DNA of 64,000 bases from NCBI RefSeq assembly GCF_946902915.1, contig NZ_CAMPPY010000002.1:186001-250000 (forward strand), written 5' to 3'. The notes below the pieces were generated by a model. That model was not told the DNA's origin. It did no database searches and saw only the letters and a program-made list of their open reading frames with translations. Both the position numbers and the translations under genes were made by a program. Positions 47,998 to 55,779 of the stretch are shown piece by piece. Positions within the stretch are counted from its first letter, which is position 1. Each line of letters starts with the position of its first letter. The DNA is from Streptococcus sp. Marseille-Q5986. Its GTDB lineage: Bacteria > Bacillota > Bacilli > Lactobacillales > Streptococcaceae.

Positions 47998-49317
47998 CTA
48001 CTCTCTCAACTCAATTTTGATTACGCTATCAATCAAGTCTGGTAATAGATAGGTAAAATGAGGAACTTCTCCAAACTGTGCAAAACAAATTCCTTTATAG
48101 GCATTGGTCGTCCAGCTTTCTGAAATTTTCACCTCACTTCCATCATGAAGAAAGCTCATTCTTTTTACGTTTTCTTTACTAATACCAAGAAGAGCTAACG
48201 GACCTATAGGTTGTTCAAATACATGAGCATAAACCGTATTTCCGTTACGAGTATAGTATCCCCAATCTGGTTTTGGTAAATTTTCATCTCCACTACATCC
48301 ATAAATTGCCTCACCATTTCGAGACATCCATTGATGAAAATCATCTAATATTTTCTTACTTGGATCATTAATTCTTCCCAAAGCATCTGGGCCTACATTA
48401 AGAATCATATTCCCGTTTTTACTAACACATTCAACTAACTTTCTTATCAAAGTTTGACTAGACTTATATAGATAATCTGTAGGATTATAAGCCCAATTGT
48501 TATTCATAGTTAGACAAAGTTCCCAAGGAACAGGCTCACCTTTAAAGTTTCGAATACCTTCGTGAGGAACAATTTGCTCTGGACTAACAAAATCTCCAGC
48601 GTAAGAGGTAATTTCATCTGTAACAATACTTCCGAATCCTTCACCTGATGTTTCTAATCTATTATCTACGATAACGTTTGGCTGATAATGACGAACCATG
48701 TCTATTAATTTTGAAGCTCCCCATTTTTCACCTACCATGTCTTCATAAGAATAATCAAACCATAATATGTCAATCTGACCATAACCAGTTACAATTTCTT
48801 TAACTTGATTGTGCAAATACTCCAAATAACGGTCAAAGTTAATTTTCTCATCTCGATAGGCTTCATTTCCTCTCATTGGATGATTTAGATCAGCATATTT
48901 AGGAAAATCAGGATGATACCAGTCAATCAAACTAAAATATAACCCTACTTTTAAACCTTCAGCTCGAACGGCATCTACAAATTCTTTAACTAAATCTCTA
49001 CCTGCAGGTGTATTTGTTGCTTTATAATCCGTAAATTTTGAATCAAACAAACAAAATCCATCATGATGTTTAGCCGTTAAAACCATATACTTCATCCCTG
49101 CAGCTTTTGCTTGTTTAGCCCATTCTCTAGGGTTATATTCCTTAGGATCAAAAGCTCGAAAATATGGTTCATAATCTTCAATAGATAATTTCTGATGACT
49201 ACGAATCCATTCCCCTTTTCCTGGAATAGAATATAAACCCCAATGAATGAACATCCCAAATCTTGCTTCTCTAAACCACTGAGTTCTACTATTGATAGTT
49301 TCAAGTGTATGTTTCAT
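47998..49317 (-). CDS. GH29 alpha-L-fucosidase
   Basis: 439 residues. The N-terminal barrel begins WFREARFGMFIHWGLYSIPG, followed by LTAKHHDGFCLFDS. The nucleophile Asp is in QIDILWFDYSYED near residue 205. A small beta domain closes the protein. No signal peptide is present, so it acts on imported oligosaccharide, releasing L-fucose for FucI/FucK/FucA. The start overlaps the stop of the permease gene by 4 bases, with GGAGGAGG upstream. Linkage (alpha-1,2 versus 1,3/1,4) cannot be read directly; the operon context suggests H-type alpha-1,2 fucose. Confidence 0.93.
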   Translation of the reverse strand: MKHTLETINSRTQWFREARFGMFIHWGLYSIPGKGEWIRSHQKLSIEDYEPYFRAFDPKEYNPREWAKQAKAAGMKYMVLTAKHHDGFCLFDSKFTDYKATNTPAGRDLVKEFVDAVRAEGLKVGLYFSLIDWYHPDFPKYADLNHPMRGNEAYRDEKINFDRYLEYLHNQVKEIVTGYGQIDILWFDYSYEDMVGEKWGASKLIDMVRHYQPNVIVDNRLETSGEGFGSIVTDEITSYAGDFVSPEQIVPHEGIRNFKGEPVPWELCLTMNNNWAYNPTDYLYKSSQTLIRKLVECVSKNGNMILNVGPDALGRINDPSKKILDDFHQWMSRNGEAIYGCSGDENLPKPDWGYYTRNGNTVYAHVFEQPIGPLALLGISKENVKRMSFLHDGSEVKISESWTTNAYKGICFAQFGEVPHFTYLLPDLIDSVIKIELRE

Positions 49318-50153
49318 CCTTTTACTGCTCCTCCTCCTAAAGCTTCAATAAAGTATTTACTTGTAAATGCAAATAGAATGATTGGTGGTAATACGATTAC
49401 AACAATCGCTGAAAAGAGACCATTATAATTAGTATTAAAACTTGTAGTAAATTGACCTAGTAATGCTGGTACTGTTAATTCATTCTTATCAATCACCAAC
49501 ATAGATGCCCAATAATATTCATTCCAGTTATTAATAAAGGCAAGTACTGCCGCTGTTAAAATTCCAGGTCTAGCAATTGGCAACATCACTTTCCAAAAAG
49601 TTTGAGCATATGTCGCACCATCAATCTCTGCCGCCTCCTCCAATTCTTTTGGAATAATTTCAAAATAGTTCTTTATAATGAAGAAACTCATAGCAATTCC
49701 ACTACAAGAGTAGACCAGAATTAGAGCAACTGGGGTATTATAAATCCCCAACGCATTTACTAATCTATAAACTGGAAAAGTCATAGCTGTTGCTGGAATA
49801 AATAGAGTAGAATACAGCATAGAAGTCACTAACTTCTTCCCTCTAAATTCCATCCTAGCAATAACATATGAAGACATGGAGATCATAACAATGCTAATAA
49901 TAACTGATATAGACACTACTTTAAAGCTATTCCAAAAGTAAGTGAAAATATGAAGTTTTGTAAAAACATTTATATAACCTTCAAGAGTAAAGTCAGTCGG
50001 TAAACTAATACCTGGATTTTTCATAGGATCTGCTTTTAATGATGATAAAAAAATCCACGCAATAGGGAAAATAGAAATTAAAATGGTAAGGAGCATATAA
50101 CCATATATAAGAACTTTGCCTTTTTTACTAATACCATTTATATGTGTATTCAT
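49314..50153 (-). CDS. Oligosaccharide ABC permease (MalG type)
   Basis: 279 residues from ATG 50153, chosen because AGGTAGGA lies 7 bases upstream; an ATG two codons earlier is too close to it. Six hydrophobic segments and the EAA loop EELEEAAEIDGATYAQTFWK near residue 185 mark a CUT1 inner permease. It forms the channel with the upstream permease, served by a shared ATPase encoded elsewhere (no ATPase gene is in this operon; MsmK-type sharing is usual in streptococci). It overlaps both neighbours. Confidence 0.92.
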   Translation of the reverse strand: MNTHINGISKKGKVLIYGYMLLTILISIFPIAWIFLSSLKADPMKNPGISLPTDFTLEGYINVFTKLHIFTYFWNSFKVVSISVIISIVMISMSSYVIARMEFRGKKLVTSMLYSTLFIPATAMTFPVYRLVNALGIYNTPVALILVYSCSGIAMSFFIIKNYFEIIPKELEEAAEIDGATYAQTFWKVMLPIARPGILTAAVLAFINNWNEYYWASMLVIDKNELTVPALLGQFTTSFNTNYNGLFSAIVVIVLPPIILFAFTSKYFIEALGGGAVKG

Positions 50154-50155
50154 AA

Positions 50156-51085
50156 TCATTTCCTACCTTTCAGTCTCTTTCTTTCTCTGAATAAAATATT
50201 AATACAAACGATAATCAACATTCCACCTAAGATTTGTATAACTCCAATTGTATTTGCACGAGCATACTGAGTTCGTGAGCTAGCCACTGCTAATTCTCGA
50301 ATAACAAAACTGATACTTTTTGTTCCTGCAGCACCATTTGTCAAAAAGAATACTTCGTTATAGAGCAAAAATCCTGAAGTTGCTGCCATAATTGAAACAG
50401 TTTTAATTGTCCCCTTAATCATCGGAATCGTAATATACCACTCTTTCCTCCAACCAGTAATATTGTCTAAAATAGCAGCTTCTTGAACTTCTTCTGGAAT
50501 AGCAAAAATTTGCCCAAGAATCATAATGGTTGATGCTCCTGCAAAGAAGATATAAGCGCCAGTCATAGCTACTATATTTAATCCTGGAGTCAACAGTACT
50601 GAATCTTTAAACGATGGATTAAATAGATGAATAATTTGGTTAACAACACCATAGTTTGGATTATAGATTTGAAGAAAAATCAAGCCCATAGCAGCACTAG
50701 AAATGATACTTGGTACAATATAAAGATTCCTAGATATCTTCCAGCCTTTTAATTTCTTAGATAATGTAATTGCAACAGATACAGCTAAAGGAACTTGAAT
50801 AATAACACCAATTACAGCCCAACGAACAGAATTAATTAGAGCTTCTGTAAAAAATGGGTATTCTTTAAAAACATACCTATAATTTTCAAATAATTTATCA
50901 AATCCTAGAAACTCAGGGGTGTTTAAATTTGTATAATCCCATTTAGCAAATGAAGTTAAAAAGATTGTTACTACAGAATAAAAATAAAATAGAAAGAAAC
51001 AAATCAACGTTGGCAAAAGAAATAAAAAGATAAATCGTCTTTTTTGATTCTTCCTATTTTGTAGGCTCATAACTTTTTGTGCCAT
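50156..51085 (-). CDS. Oligosaccharide ABC permease (MalF type)
   Basis: 309 residues from ATG 51085, preceded by AAAAGGAG with a 7-base gap; an in-frame ATG seven codons earlier lacks one. It starts with a basic stretch (RKNQKRR) and has six hydrophobic segments. The EAA loop is PEEVQEAAILDNITGWRKEW near residue 205. It pairs with the MalG-type permease just downstream and with the binding lipoprotein upstream to import the GH98 product. Confidence 0.92.
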   Translation of the reverse strand: MAQKVMSLQNRKNQKRRFIFLFLLPTLICFFLFYFYSVVTIFLTSFAKWDYTNLNTPEFLGFDKLFENYRYVFKEYPFFTEALINSVRWAVIGVIIQVPLAVSVAITLSKKLKGWKISRNLYIVPSIISSAAMGLIFLQIYNPNYGVVNQIIHLFNPSFKDSVLLTPGLNIVAMTGAYIFFAGASTIMILGQIFAIPEEVQEAAILDNITGWRKEWYITIPMIKGTIKTVSIMAATSGFLLYNEVFFLTNGAAGTKSISFVIRELAVASSRTQYARANTIGVIQILGGMLIIVCINILFRERKRLKGRK

Positions 51086-51122
51086 AAACAAACTCCTTTT
51101 TTTCAACTATATAAGTAAAATC

Positions 51123-51151
51123 AAGCTCAGTTGGCAGTGCCAACTGAGCTT
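51123..51151 (-). other. Perfect intra-operon hairpin after the binding-protein gene
   Basis: AAGCTCAGTTGGC and GCCAACTGAGCTT form a 13-bp perfect stem with a 3-base loop, 21 bases after the binding-protein stop. There is only a weak T run. Such hairpins often give partial termination or 3' protection, so that more binding protein than permease is made. Confidence 0.7.
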
Positions 51152-51172
51152 CGTTTTCACTCCCTAAAACAA

Positions 51173-52465
51173 TTAACCAATCAATGATTTCAACACATCT
51201 TGAGTAGATTTCACTTTTTGATCAACATCTACATTTTCAGCAGCACTTTCTGTCAATGCATTGATAATAGCTGTCTGTACATCGCCTCCCCAAACATCAC
51301 TTACAGTTGGAACAACTACTGTTGCATTCTTAACTTGCGTGATTGCTTGTCCTAAAATTTTAGTAGTAGCTTCTGAACTCTTTTCTGAAAGTTCTTTTAC
51401 ATTTACATTTTCATTAGAAGGATTTGCTCCTACTTTTTCAAAAATTACTTTTTGTACATCATCGCTAGTCATATATTTCAAAAACTCAAGAGCTAGTTTT
51501 TGTTTAACTTCAGACATCTTACTTGAGATAGTGATACCACCTCCAGAAGAACTAATTGCAACACCTGCTGGATAGATTCCAGGTGCAAGACTTGGGTTCT
51601 TAGACATCTCACCAGAAGCCCACACACCATTAAAGAAGACTGCAGATTTACCTTCTTGGAAGTCTTTAGAATAAGCATTAGCATCGCCACCAGCATTCTT
51701 AGAACCATTAGCTTGAATTTCTTTCATAACCATTTTCAAAGCATCTGCAAATTCTTTAGATTCAATTCCTTCTTTTGTTAATGGTTTATCTAATAATTTA
51801 CGCCCACTTTCTGTGGTTCCTAAGACTGTATTAAACAAGCGAATAGATGGTTCTCCAGCACCAAATGCATACACTCCATCTTGCTTTCTCACAGCAGCCA
51901 TTGCTTGTGTAAAATCTTCCCAAGTATTCCACTGATCAGGTGTCTTAGCACCCGCTTTTGCAAATATGTCCTTGTTGTACCACAAACCCATTGTAAATAA
52001 CTGTTCGTGAACTGTATAAATTTTTCCATCTTTTTGGTTTTGCTTATAGTTCAAACCAACATTTTTTTCAAGCTTATTTGAATCGATATATGGTTTCAAA
52101 TCTAAAACAAGTTTTTGTTCAATCGCAGCTAATGATACTGCATTACCTGCTAGGTCAATCACATCTGGAAATTCACCACTAGCAACCTTGTTATTCATTA
52201 CATCCTTCAAATCACCATTTATAGGAATTGGTTTAAATTCTACACCACTATCTTTATGTTCTTCTGCAAATTTATCATATAAATCTCGCATAGTCTTAGC
52301 TACAGGCCATTCATCTTCACTATGATGATACCCATGATAGAATTCTAATACTTCTTTACTAGAAGAAATTCCACCGCTTGCATCCTTAGATGTTCCACAA
52401 GCTGCTAAACCAAGGGTAGCTACCAACCCGATAACAGCGCATTTCAAAAGACTTTTTTTGTTCAT
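51173..52465 (-). CDS. Fucosylated-oligosaccharide ABC binding lipoprotein
   Basis: 430 residues. The signal peptide ends in lipobox LAAC (Cys22 or so), followed by a CUT1-type solute-binding protein (family 1). Motifs include VIDLAGNAVSLAAIEQKLVL, GLWYNKDIFAKAG and FFNGVWASGEM. GGAGG lies 7 bases before the ATG. It stands first in the transporter block and directly after fucK. By analogy with Sp3-type operons it binds the A/B trisaccharide-like product of GH98; that is inferred from context. Confidence 0.9.
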   Translation of the reverse strand: MNKKSLLKCAVIGLVATLGLAACGTSKDASGGISSSKEVLEFYHGYHHSEDEWPVAKTMRDLYDKFAEEHKDSGVEFKPIPINGDLKDVMNNKVASGEFPDVIDLAGNAVSLAAIEQKLVLDLKPYIDSNKLEKNVGLNYKQNQKDGKIYTVHEQLFTMGLWYNKDIFAKAGAKTPDQWNTWEDFTQAMAAVRKQDGVYAFGAGEPSIRLFNTVLGTTESGRKLLDKPLTKEGIESKEFADALKMVMKEIQANGSKNAGGDANAYSKDFQEGKSAVFFNGVWASGEMSKNPSLAPGIYPAGVAISSSGGGITISSKMSEVKQKLALEFLKYMTSDDVQKVIFEKVGANPSNENVNVKELSEKSSEATTKILGQAITQVKNATVVVPTVSDVWGGDVQTAIINALTESAAENVDVDQKVKSTQDVLKSLIG

Positions 52466-52493
52466 GACAAAACCTCCGTTTTTTTATTTTTGT

Positions 52494-53897
52494 TTATGAT
52501 AGCTGAGGATAATAATATTGTGTATCAGCAATATTTGTCATAATATCCTTTAACCCTGTATCCTCGTTTATTTTACCTTGACTCAATAGCTGCACAACAA
52601 TATTCCCCACAGCTGTAGCCTCAGTTGAACCTGTAAGAACTTCTTTACCAGTTCTATCAGCAATCATTTGATTAAAGTAACTGGCTCTAGCACCTCCTCC
52701 AATCACATATATCCTCTTATAAACCTTATGAGATAGTTTCTCTAGTAGCTCTATCGTTTTCTTATACGTTTCAGCTAGGCTTTCATAAACGATTTTAAAT
52801 AGTTGTCCATCTGTCCACTCTCTAGTTTCATGATGATAAGCTAGATATTCTGTCAAAGTCTTGTACATATCAGATTCGGTTGCAAATTCAGGTGATTCAG
52901 TATCAATCAGAGGAAGATCTTCTTTTTCTTTCTCCACCATTGTCCTAATATCATCAAAAGAATAGGCTTTCCCTCTTCGTTCAAATGAACGTCTTAGTTC
53001 CTCTATAATCCGCAACCCTGTACAATTCTTCAAAAAAGTAATCACTCCATCTTTGCCTACCTCATTTGTAAATCCGTAGCTGAAAGATTCGGTAGTAAGA
53101 ATCGGTGAAGTAAGCTCCACTCCAACTAAAGACCAAGTACCTGATGAAATAAATAAACTATCTTCTGTCTTAGGAACTGAGACAATCGCACTGGCTGTAT
53201 CATGGCTACAAACATTCACAACAGGAATATCTCCTAAACCATACTCCTCTTTTATCCTTCCAAGGACATTTCCCTCTGAAACAATTTCAGGAAGTAAAGA
53301 TGAATCCAATTCAAATAGTTTTAAAATATTCTGATTCCATTTTTGACTTCTCGGATCAAAGAGTTGGGTTGTTGAAGCAATGCTTTTTTCAGTTGCAAAC
53401 TTACCTGTCAAGAGATAATTAAACAAATCTGGCATTAAAAGAATCTTATTGGTCTTATAGAAAGAGTCAGGAGATTCTTGACGTGCCTTAAAGAGTTGAA
53501 ACAAGGTATTTATCTCCATAATCTGATTTCCTGTCTCTGAATACAGTTTTTCTAATTCAGTCATTTCAGATATTTCCTTTAACACTCCCTTTGTTCTTTC
53601 ATCACGATAATGAACAGGTTGTAATAACAGCTTACCTTCATTATCAATCAGTCCAAAATCAACTCCCCATGTGTCAATACCGATAGATAAAATCTTGTAA
53701 CTAGTATTAGCCAATCGGATGCTTTCAAGAATTTTAGCTAGTAGAAAGTCAACATCCCAAGATAAATGCCCTTTTACTCTAATAGGTAGATTAGAAAAGC
53801 GATTTATTTCTTCCATTACTAGTTTATTTTCAGAAAGGTAACCAACGATTGCTCTTCCAGAAGTCGCACCTAAATCTATTGCTAAAACCGCTTCCAT
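52494..53897 (-). CDS. fucK: L-fuculokinase, FGGY family
   Basis: 467 residues from ATG 53897 (AGAGAGAAG upstream); the frame extends 15 codons further without a ribosome site. The ATPase fold begins [19 protein letters not shown]. It contains [15 protein letters not shown] near residue 75, [12 protein letters not shown] near 235, SSGTWSLVG and the C-terminal [20 protein letters not shown] near 395. It phosphorylates L-fuculose (rhamnulokinase-like members are close relatives). It is the first gene of the leftward operon, right after a promoter with a cre-like site. Confidence 0.88.
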   Translation of the reverse strand: MEAVLAIDLGATSGRAIVGYLSENKLVMEEINRFSNLPIRVKGHLSWDVDFLLAKILESIRLANTSYKILSIGIDTWGVDFGLIDNEGKLLLQPVHYRDERTKGVLKEISEMTELEKLYSETGNQIMEINTLFQLFKARQESPDSFYKTNKILLMPDLFNYLLTGKFATEKSIASTTQLFDPRSQKWNQNILKLFELDSSLLPEIVSEGNVLGRIKEEYGLGDIPVVNVCSHDTASAIVSVPKTEDSLFISSGTWSLVGVELTSPILTTESFSYGFTNEVGKDGVITFLKNCTGLRIIEELRRSFERRGKAYSFDDIRTMVEKEKEDLPLIDTESPEFATESDMYKTLTEYLAYHHETREWTDGQLFKIVYESLAETYKKTIELLEKLSHKVYKRIYVIGGGARASYFNQMIADRTGKEVLTGSTEATAVGNIVVQLLSQGKINEDTGLKDIMTNIADTQYYYPQLS

Positions 53898-53928
53898 TTT
53901 TCTTCTCTCTTCGTCCTTGATTAACTTT

Positions 53929-53973
53929 ATTATAATCCCCACATTTTATTTTTTCAATATGTGAACGCTTACT
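53929..53973 (-). promoter_or_regulatory. Promoter of the fucose operon with adjacent cre-like site
   Basis: Minus strand TTGAAA (53957-53952), 17 bases, TATAAT (53934-53929). Immediately upstream of the -35 box, ATGTGAACGCTTACT at 53959-53973 matches the CcpA consensus with one mismatch. Carbon-catabolite control is therefore likely, in addition to the divergent DeoR regulator. Confidence 0.75.
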
Positions 53974-54014
53974 TGAATAATGTGCATATATTTACTCCAT
54001 AAACATAAAAATAA

Positions 54015-54052
54015 TTCAAATTCCTCCAATTTGTGCTATAATATAGTTTGAA
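54015..54052 (+). promoter_or_regulatory. Promoter of fucR with an inverted repeat
   Basis: TTCAAA at 54015-54020, 16 bases, TATAAT at 54037-54042. ATTCAAA (54014-54020) and TTTGAAT (54046-54052) form an inverted repeat around it, a candidate operator for FucR. Confidence 0.55.
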
Positions 54053-54072
54053 TGATAAATTAGGAGGAGCTT

Positions 54073-54846
54073 ATGATAAAAGATGAACGTGTACTTGAAT
54101 TGATTGAAATTATCAAAAAGAAAAAAAGAATTGCCGTAAAAGAGCTGGCAGAAATCACTTTCTCCAGCACAAGTACCTTACGTCGTGATTTAATTTTCTT
54201 AGAAAATCAAGGTCTTATCAAAAGAAAGCACGGATACGTGACCCTGTCCTCTATGAACACAATTGAACTTTCTCATCAAATACGGGAAGGAGAAAGTACT
54301 AGGCAAAAGAGATTAATCGCTAGTCTCGCTAAAGACTTTATTCGGTCTGGCATGTGTATTTATCTTGATTCCAGTACGACTGTCTACGAACTCTGTCCTC
54401 ATCTCGCCGAACTAGATAATCTAATTATTTTTACAAATGGTCTACATACAGCACAAACCTTATCTGAGACTGTTAGAGATAGCTCCAAAATCTTTATCAC
54501 ATCTGGCGAGGTCAAACATCAATCCTGTTCAGTTATTAACTATGATAAGGAAAATTCTTTATTAGATCATTTTAATATCGATTTAGCATTTTGTTCAGCA
54601 AGAGGTATTGATGACCAATATGTTTATGAAGCTTCTCTCAGCCAAGCTATTTCAAAAAAGAATATTATTGACAAAGCCCATGAAACCATCTTACTGATTG
54701 ATAGTTCTAAATTTTACAAGACTGGATTTTTTAAAATTAATCCCCTCTCCAAATACACAACCTTTATTTCTGACGCCTTGCCAGATCAAAAATTATTAGA
54801 CGCAGTAGAATTATTTGATGGAGAATGGGTTTCTGATAGTCAATGA
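54073..54846 (+). CDS. fucR: DeoR-family regulator of the fucose operon
   Basis: 257 residues. The N-terminal helix-turn-helix is ELIEIIKKKKRIAVKELAEI then SSTSTLRRDLIFLENQGLIK. The C-terminal DeoR sugar-binding domain has IYLDSSTTVYELCPHL near residue 95, FTNGLHTAQTL and LIDSSKFYKTGF near 215. Such proteins usually repress and are released by a sugar phosphate, here probably fuculose 1-phosphate. It is divergent from fucK with a 175-base shared control region. AGGAGG precedes the ATG. The last codon and the stop (CAATGA) lie in a BOX element, so the C-terminus has been set by that insertion. Confidence 0.9.
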   Translation: MIKDERVLELIEIIKKKKRIAVKELAEITFSSTSTLRRDLIFLENQGLIKRKHGYVTLSSMNTIELSHQIREGESTRQKRLIASLAKDFIRSGMCIYLDSSTTVYELCPHLAELDNLIIFTNGLHTAQTLSETVRDSSKIFITSGEVKHQSCSVINYDKENSLLDHFNIDLAFCSARGIDDQYVYEASLSQAISKKNIIDKAHETILLIDSSKFYKTGFFKINPLSKYTTFISDALPDQKLLDAVELFDGEWVSDSQ

Positions 54847-54970
54847 AAAGCAAACAGGAAGCTAGTCTCAGCTTGCTCAAAGTACAGATTTGAAAATTGA
54901 TCAAGTCAAGTCCCCCATGGATACGGCAAGGCGAAGCTGACATGGTTTGAAGAGATTTTCGAAGAGTATT
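54835..54970 (-). repeat. BOX element, copy 5 (degenerate)
   Basis: boxC-like CAATGAAAAGCAAACAGGAAG, a decayed boxB, and boxA ending GAAGAGATTTTCGAAGAGTA. It overlaps the 3' end of fucR. Confidence 0.8.
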
Positions 54971-55091
54971 CGTTCTGTCTGCTGACGATTTACAAATACT
55001 CGCCACATGACATTATTTTCTTAGAACCCCCTAAAAACAGAGACTGGACAAAGACTCAATTTCAAGAGAAATGGGGCAAATCTTCCCACAA

Positions 55092-55138
55092 TAAAACGCA
55101 TAGTATCAAGTTTTTGCACACCTGATATTATGCGTTTT
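55092..55138. terminator. Strong hairpin in the fucR-toxin gap
   Basis: AAAACGCATAGTATCA pairs with TGATATTATGCGTTTT (one bulge) around a loop of about 14 bases, with A and T runs on the two sides. No adjacent gene clearly owns it. The bases 54971-55091 show no feature. Confidence 0.6.
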
Positions 55139-55191
55139 TCTGACTTTAAATGCTTTTTGCCTATCTCCTATATTTCAAGAATTAAGCAATG

Positions 55192-55220
55192 TTGATGATA
55201 TGAATTTGATGTGGTATACT
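55192..55220 (+). promoter_or_regulatory. Promoter of the Fst-like toxin mRNA
   Basis: TTGATG at 55192-55197, 17 bases, TATACT at 55215-55220. The predicted transcript starts near 55227 with the self-complementary ATCGGTTACCGAT at 55229-55241, a 5' helix like that on Fst-type toxin mRNAs. Confidence 0.7.
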
Positions 55221-55278
55221 ATTTTAGTCATCGGTTACCGATTACGTTCCTATGGGTTCGTGAGAGGAGGTGAAACTA

Positions 55279-55377
55279 ATGAATCTTGCCCCAGAGCTCG
55301 TTCTTACTATTATAGCGGACGTCATAGCAGGAATCATCTTGTATTTCGTTTGCAAATGGCTAGATGGTAAGAAGTAG
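55279..55377 (+). CDS. Fst-like type I toxin
   Basis: 32 residues, ATG 55279 to TAG 55377. GAGAGGAGGTGAAACT gives an unusually strong ribosome site. The peptide has a short N-terminal lead with Pro5, a hydrophobic membrane helix (LVLTIIADVIAGIILYFVC), then a charged tail KWLDGKK. This is the plan of Fst/Ldr membrane-damaging toxins. A strong promoter lies 59 bases upstream, a bidirectional terminator 52 bases downstream, and an antisense promoter faces it. A short membrane peptide of other function is the alternative, but the RNA layout argues for a toxin. Confidence 0.78.
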   Translation: MNLAPELVLTIIADVIAGIILYFVCKWLDGKK

Positions 55378-55426
55378 ACCGAATGACTAGCCTATCAACA
55401 CCCGTTAAATCGCTAAGATACGTAAA

Positions 55427-55460
55427 AAAGCCCTTAACTATGCCAGTAGTTAGGGGCTTT
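55427..55460. terminator. Bidirectional terminator shared by toxin mRNA and antisense RNA
   Basis: AAAAGCCCTTAACTA / TAGTTAGGGGCTTT stem with loop TGCCAG, A run on the left and T run on the right, between two converging promoters. Confidence 0.8.
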
Positions 55461-55486
55461 GGTGTTCTAATGAACCTTACCCATTA
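55428..55486 (-). ncRNA. Predicted antitoxin antisense RNA (RNA II-like)
   Basis: A minus-strand promoter TTGAAA (55520-55515), 17 bases, TAGAAT (55497-55492) should start transcription near 55486 and run into the shared terminator, giving an RNA of about 60 nt. The RNA includes the complement of CTAATGAACCTTACCC (55467-55482), which repeats CTAATGAATCTTGCCC (55276-55291) at the toxin start codon with two mismatches. It could therefore pair both with the 3' end and with the start region of the toxin mRNA, as in the par/Fst system. Transcription is predicted, not shown. Confidence 0.65.
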
Positions 55487-55576
55487 AACCTATTCTAACA
55501 CACAAGCGCTAAGATTTCAAGAATTTTATTCATTGTTTAAAATTCCTTAGGTGTCTGAAAGGTCTATAATGACGTT

Positions 55577-55725
55577 ATACTCAATGAAAATCAAAGAGCA
55601 AACTAGGAATCTAGCCGCAGGCTGCTCAAAACACTGGTTTGAGGTTGTAGATAAGACTGACGAAGTCAGTCACATATATACGGCAAGGCGACGCTGACGT
55701 AGTTTGAAGAGATTTTCGAAGAGTA
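55577..55725 (-). repeat. BOX element, copy 6
   Basis: boxC ATACTCAATGAAAATCAAAG, one boxB with GACTGACGAAGTCAGTC, and boxA ending GAGATTTTCGAAGAGTATT. It lies downstream of adcA, beyond the adcA terminator. Confidence 0.9.
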
Positions 55726-55741
55726 TTACCATCTAGTATCT

Positions 55742-55776
55742 AAAAACCGACTAGCTCTTATGAACTAGTCGGTTTC
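55742..55776 (-). terminator. Terminator of the adc operon
   Basis: AAACCGACTAG pairs with CTAGTCGGTTT around TTCATAAGAG, followed by T residues in the minus direction, four bases after the adcA stop. Confidence 0.85.
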
Positions 55777-55779
55777 TCA

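Noticed and set aside
55279..55377. The 32-residue peptide considered as a bacteriocin leader or a holin
   Set aside because: It has no double-Gly leader or transporter nearby. Converging promoters and a shared terminator fit a type I toxin better.
11272..55725. The six dispersed repeats considered as insertion-sequence ends or non-coding RNA genes
   Set aside because: All show the boxA-boxB-boxC order of BOX elements. None is paired around a transposase.
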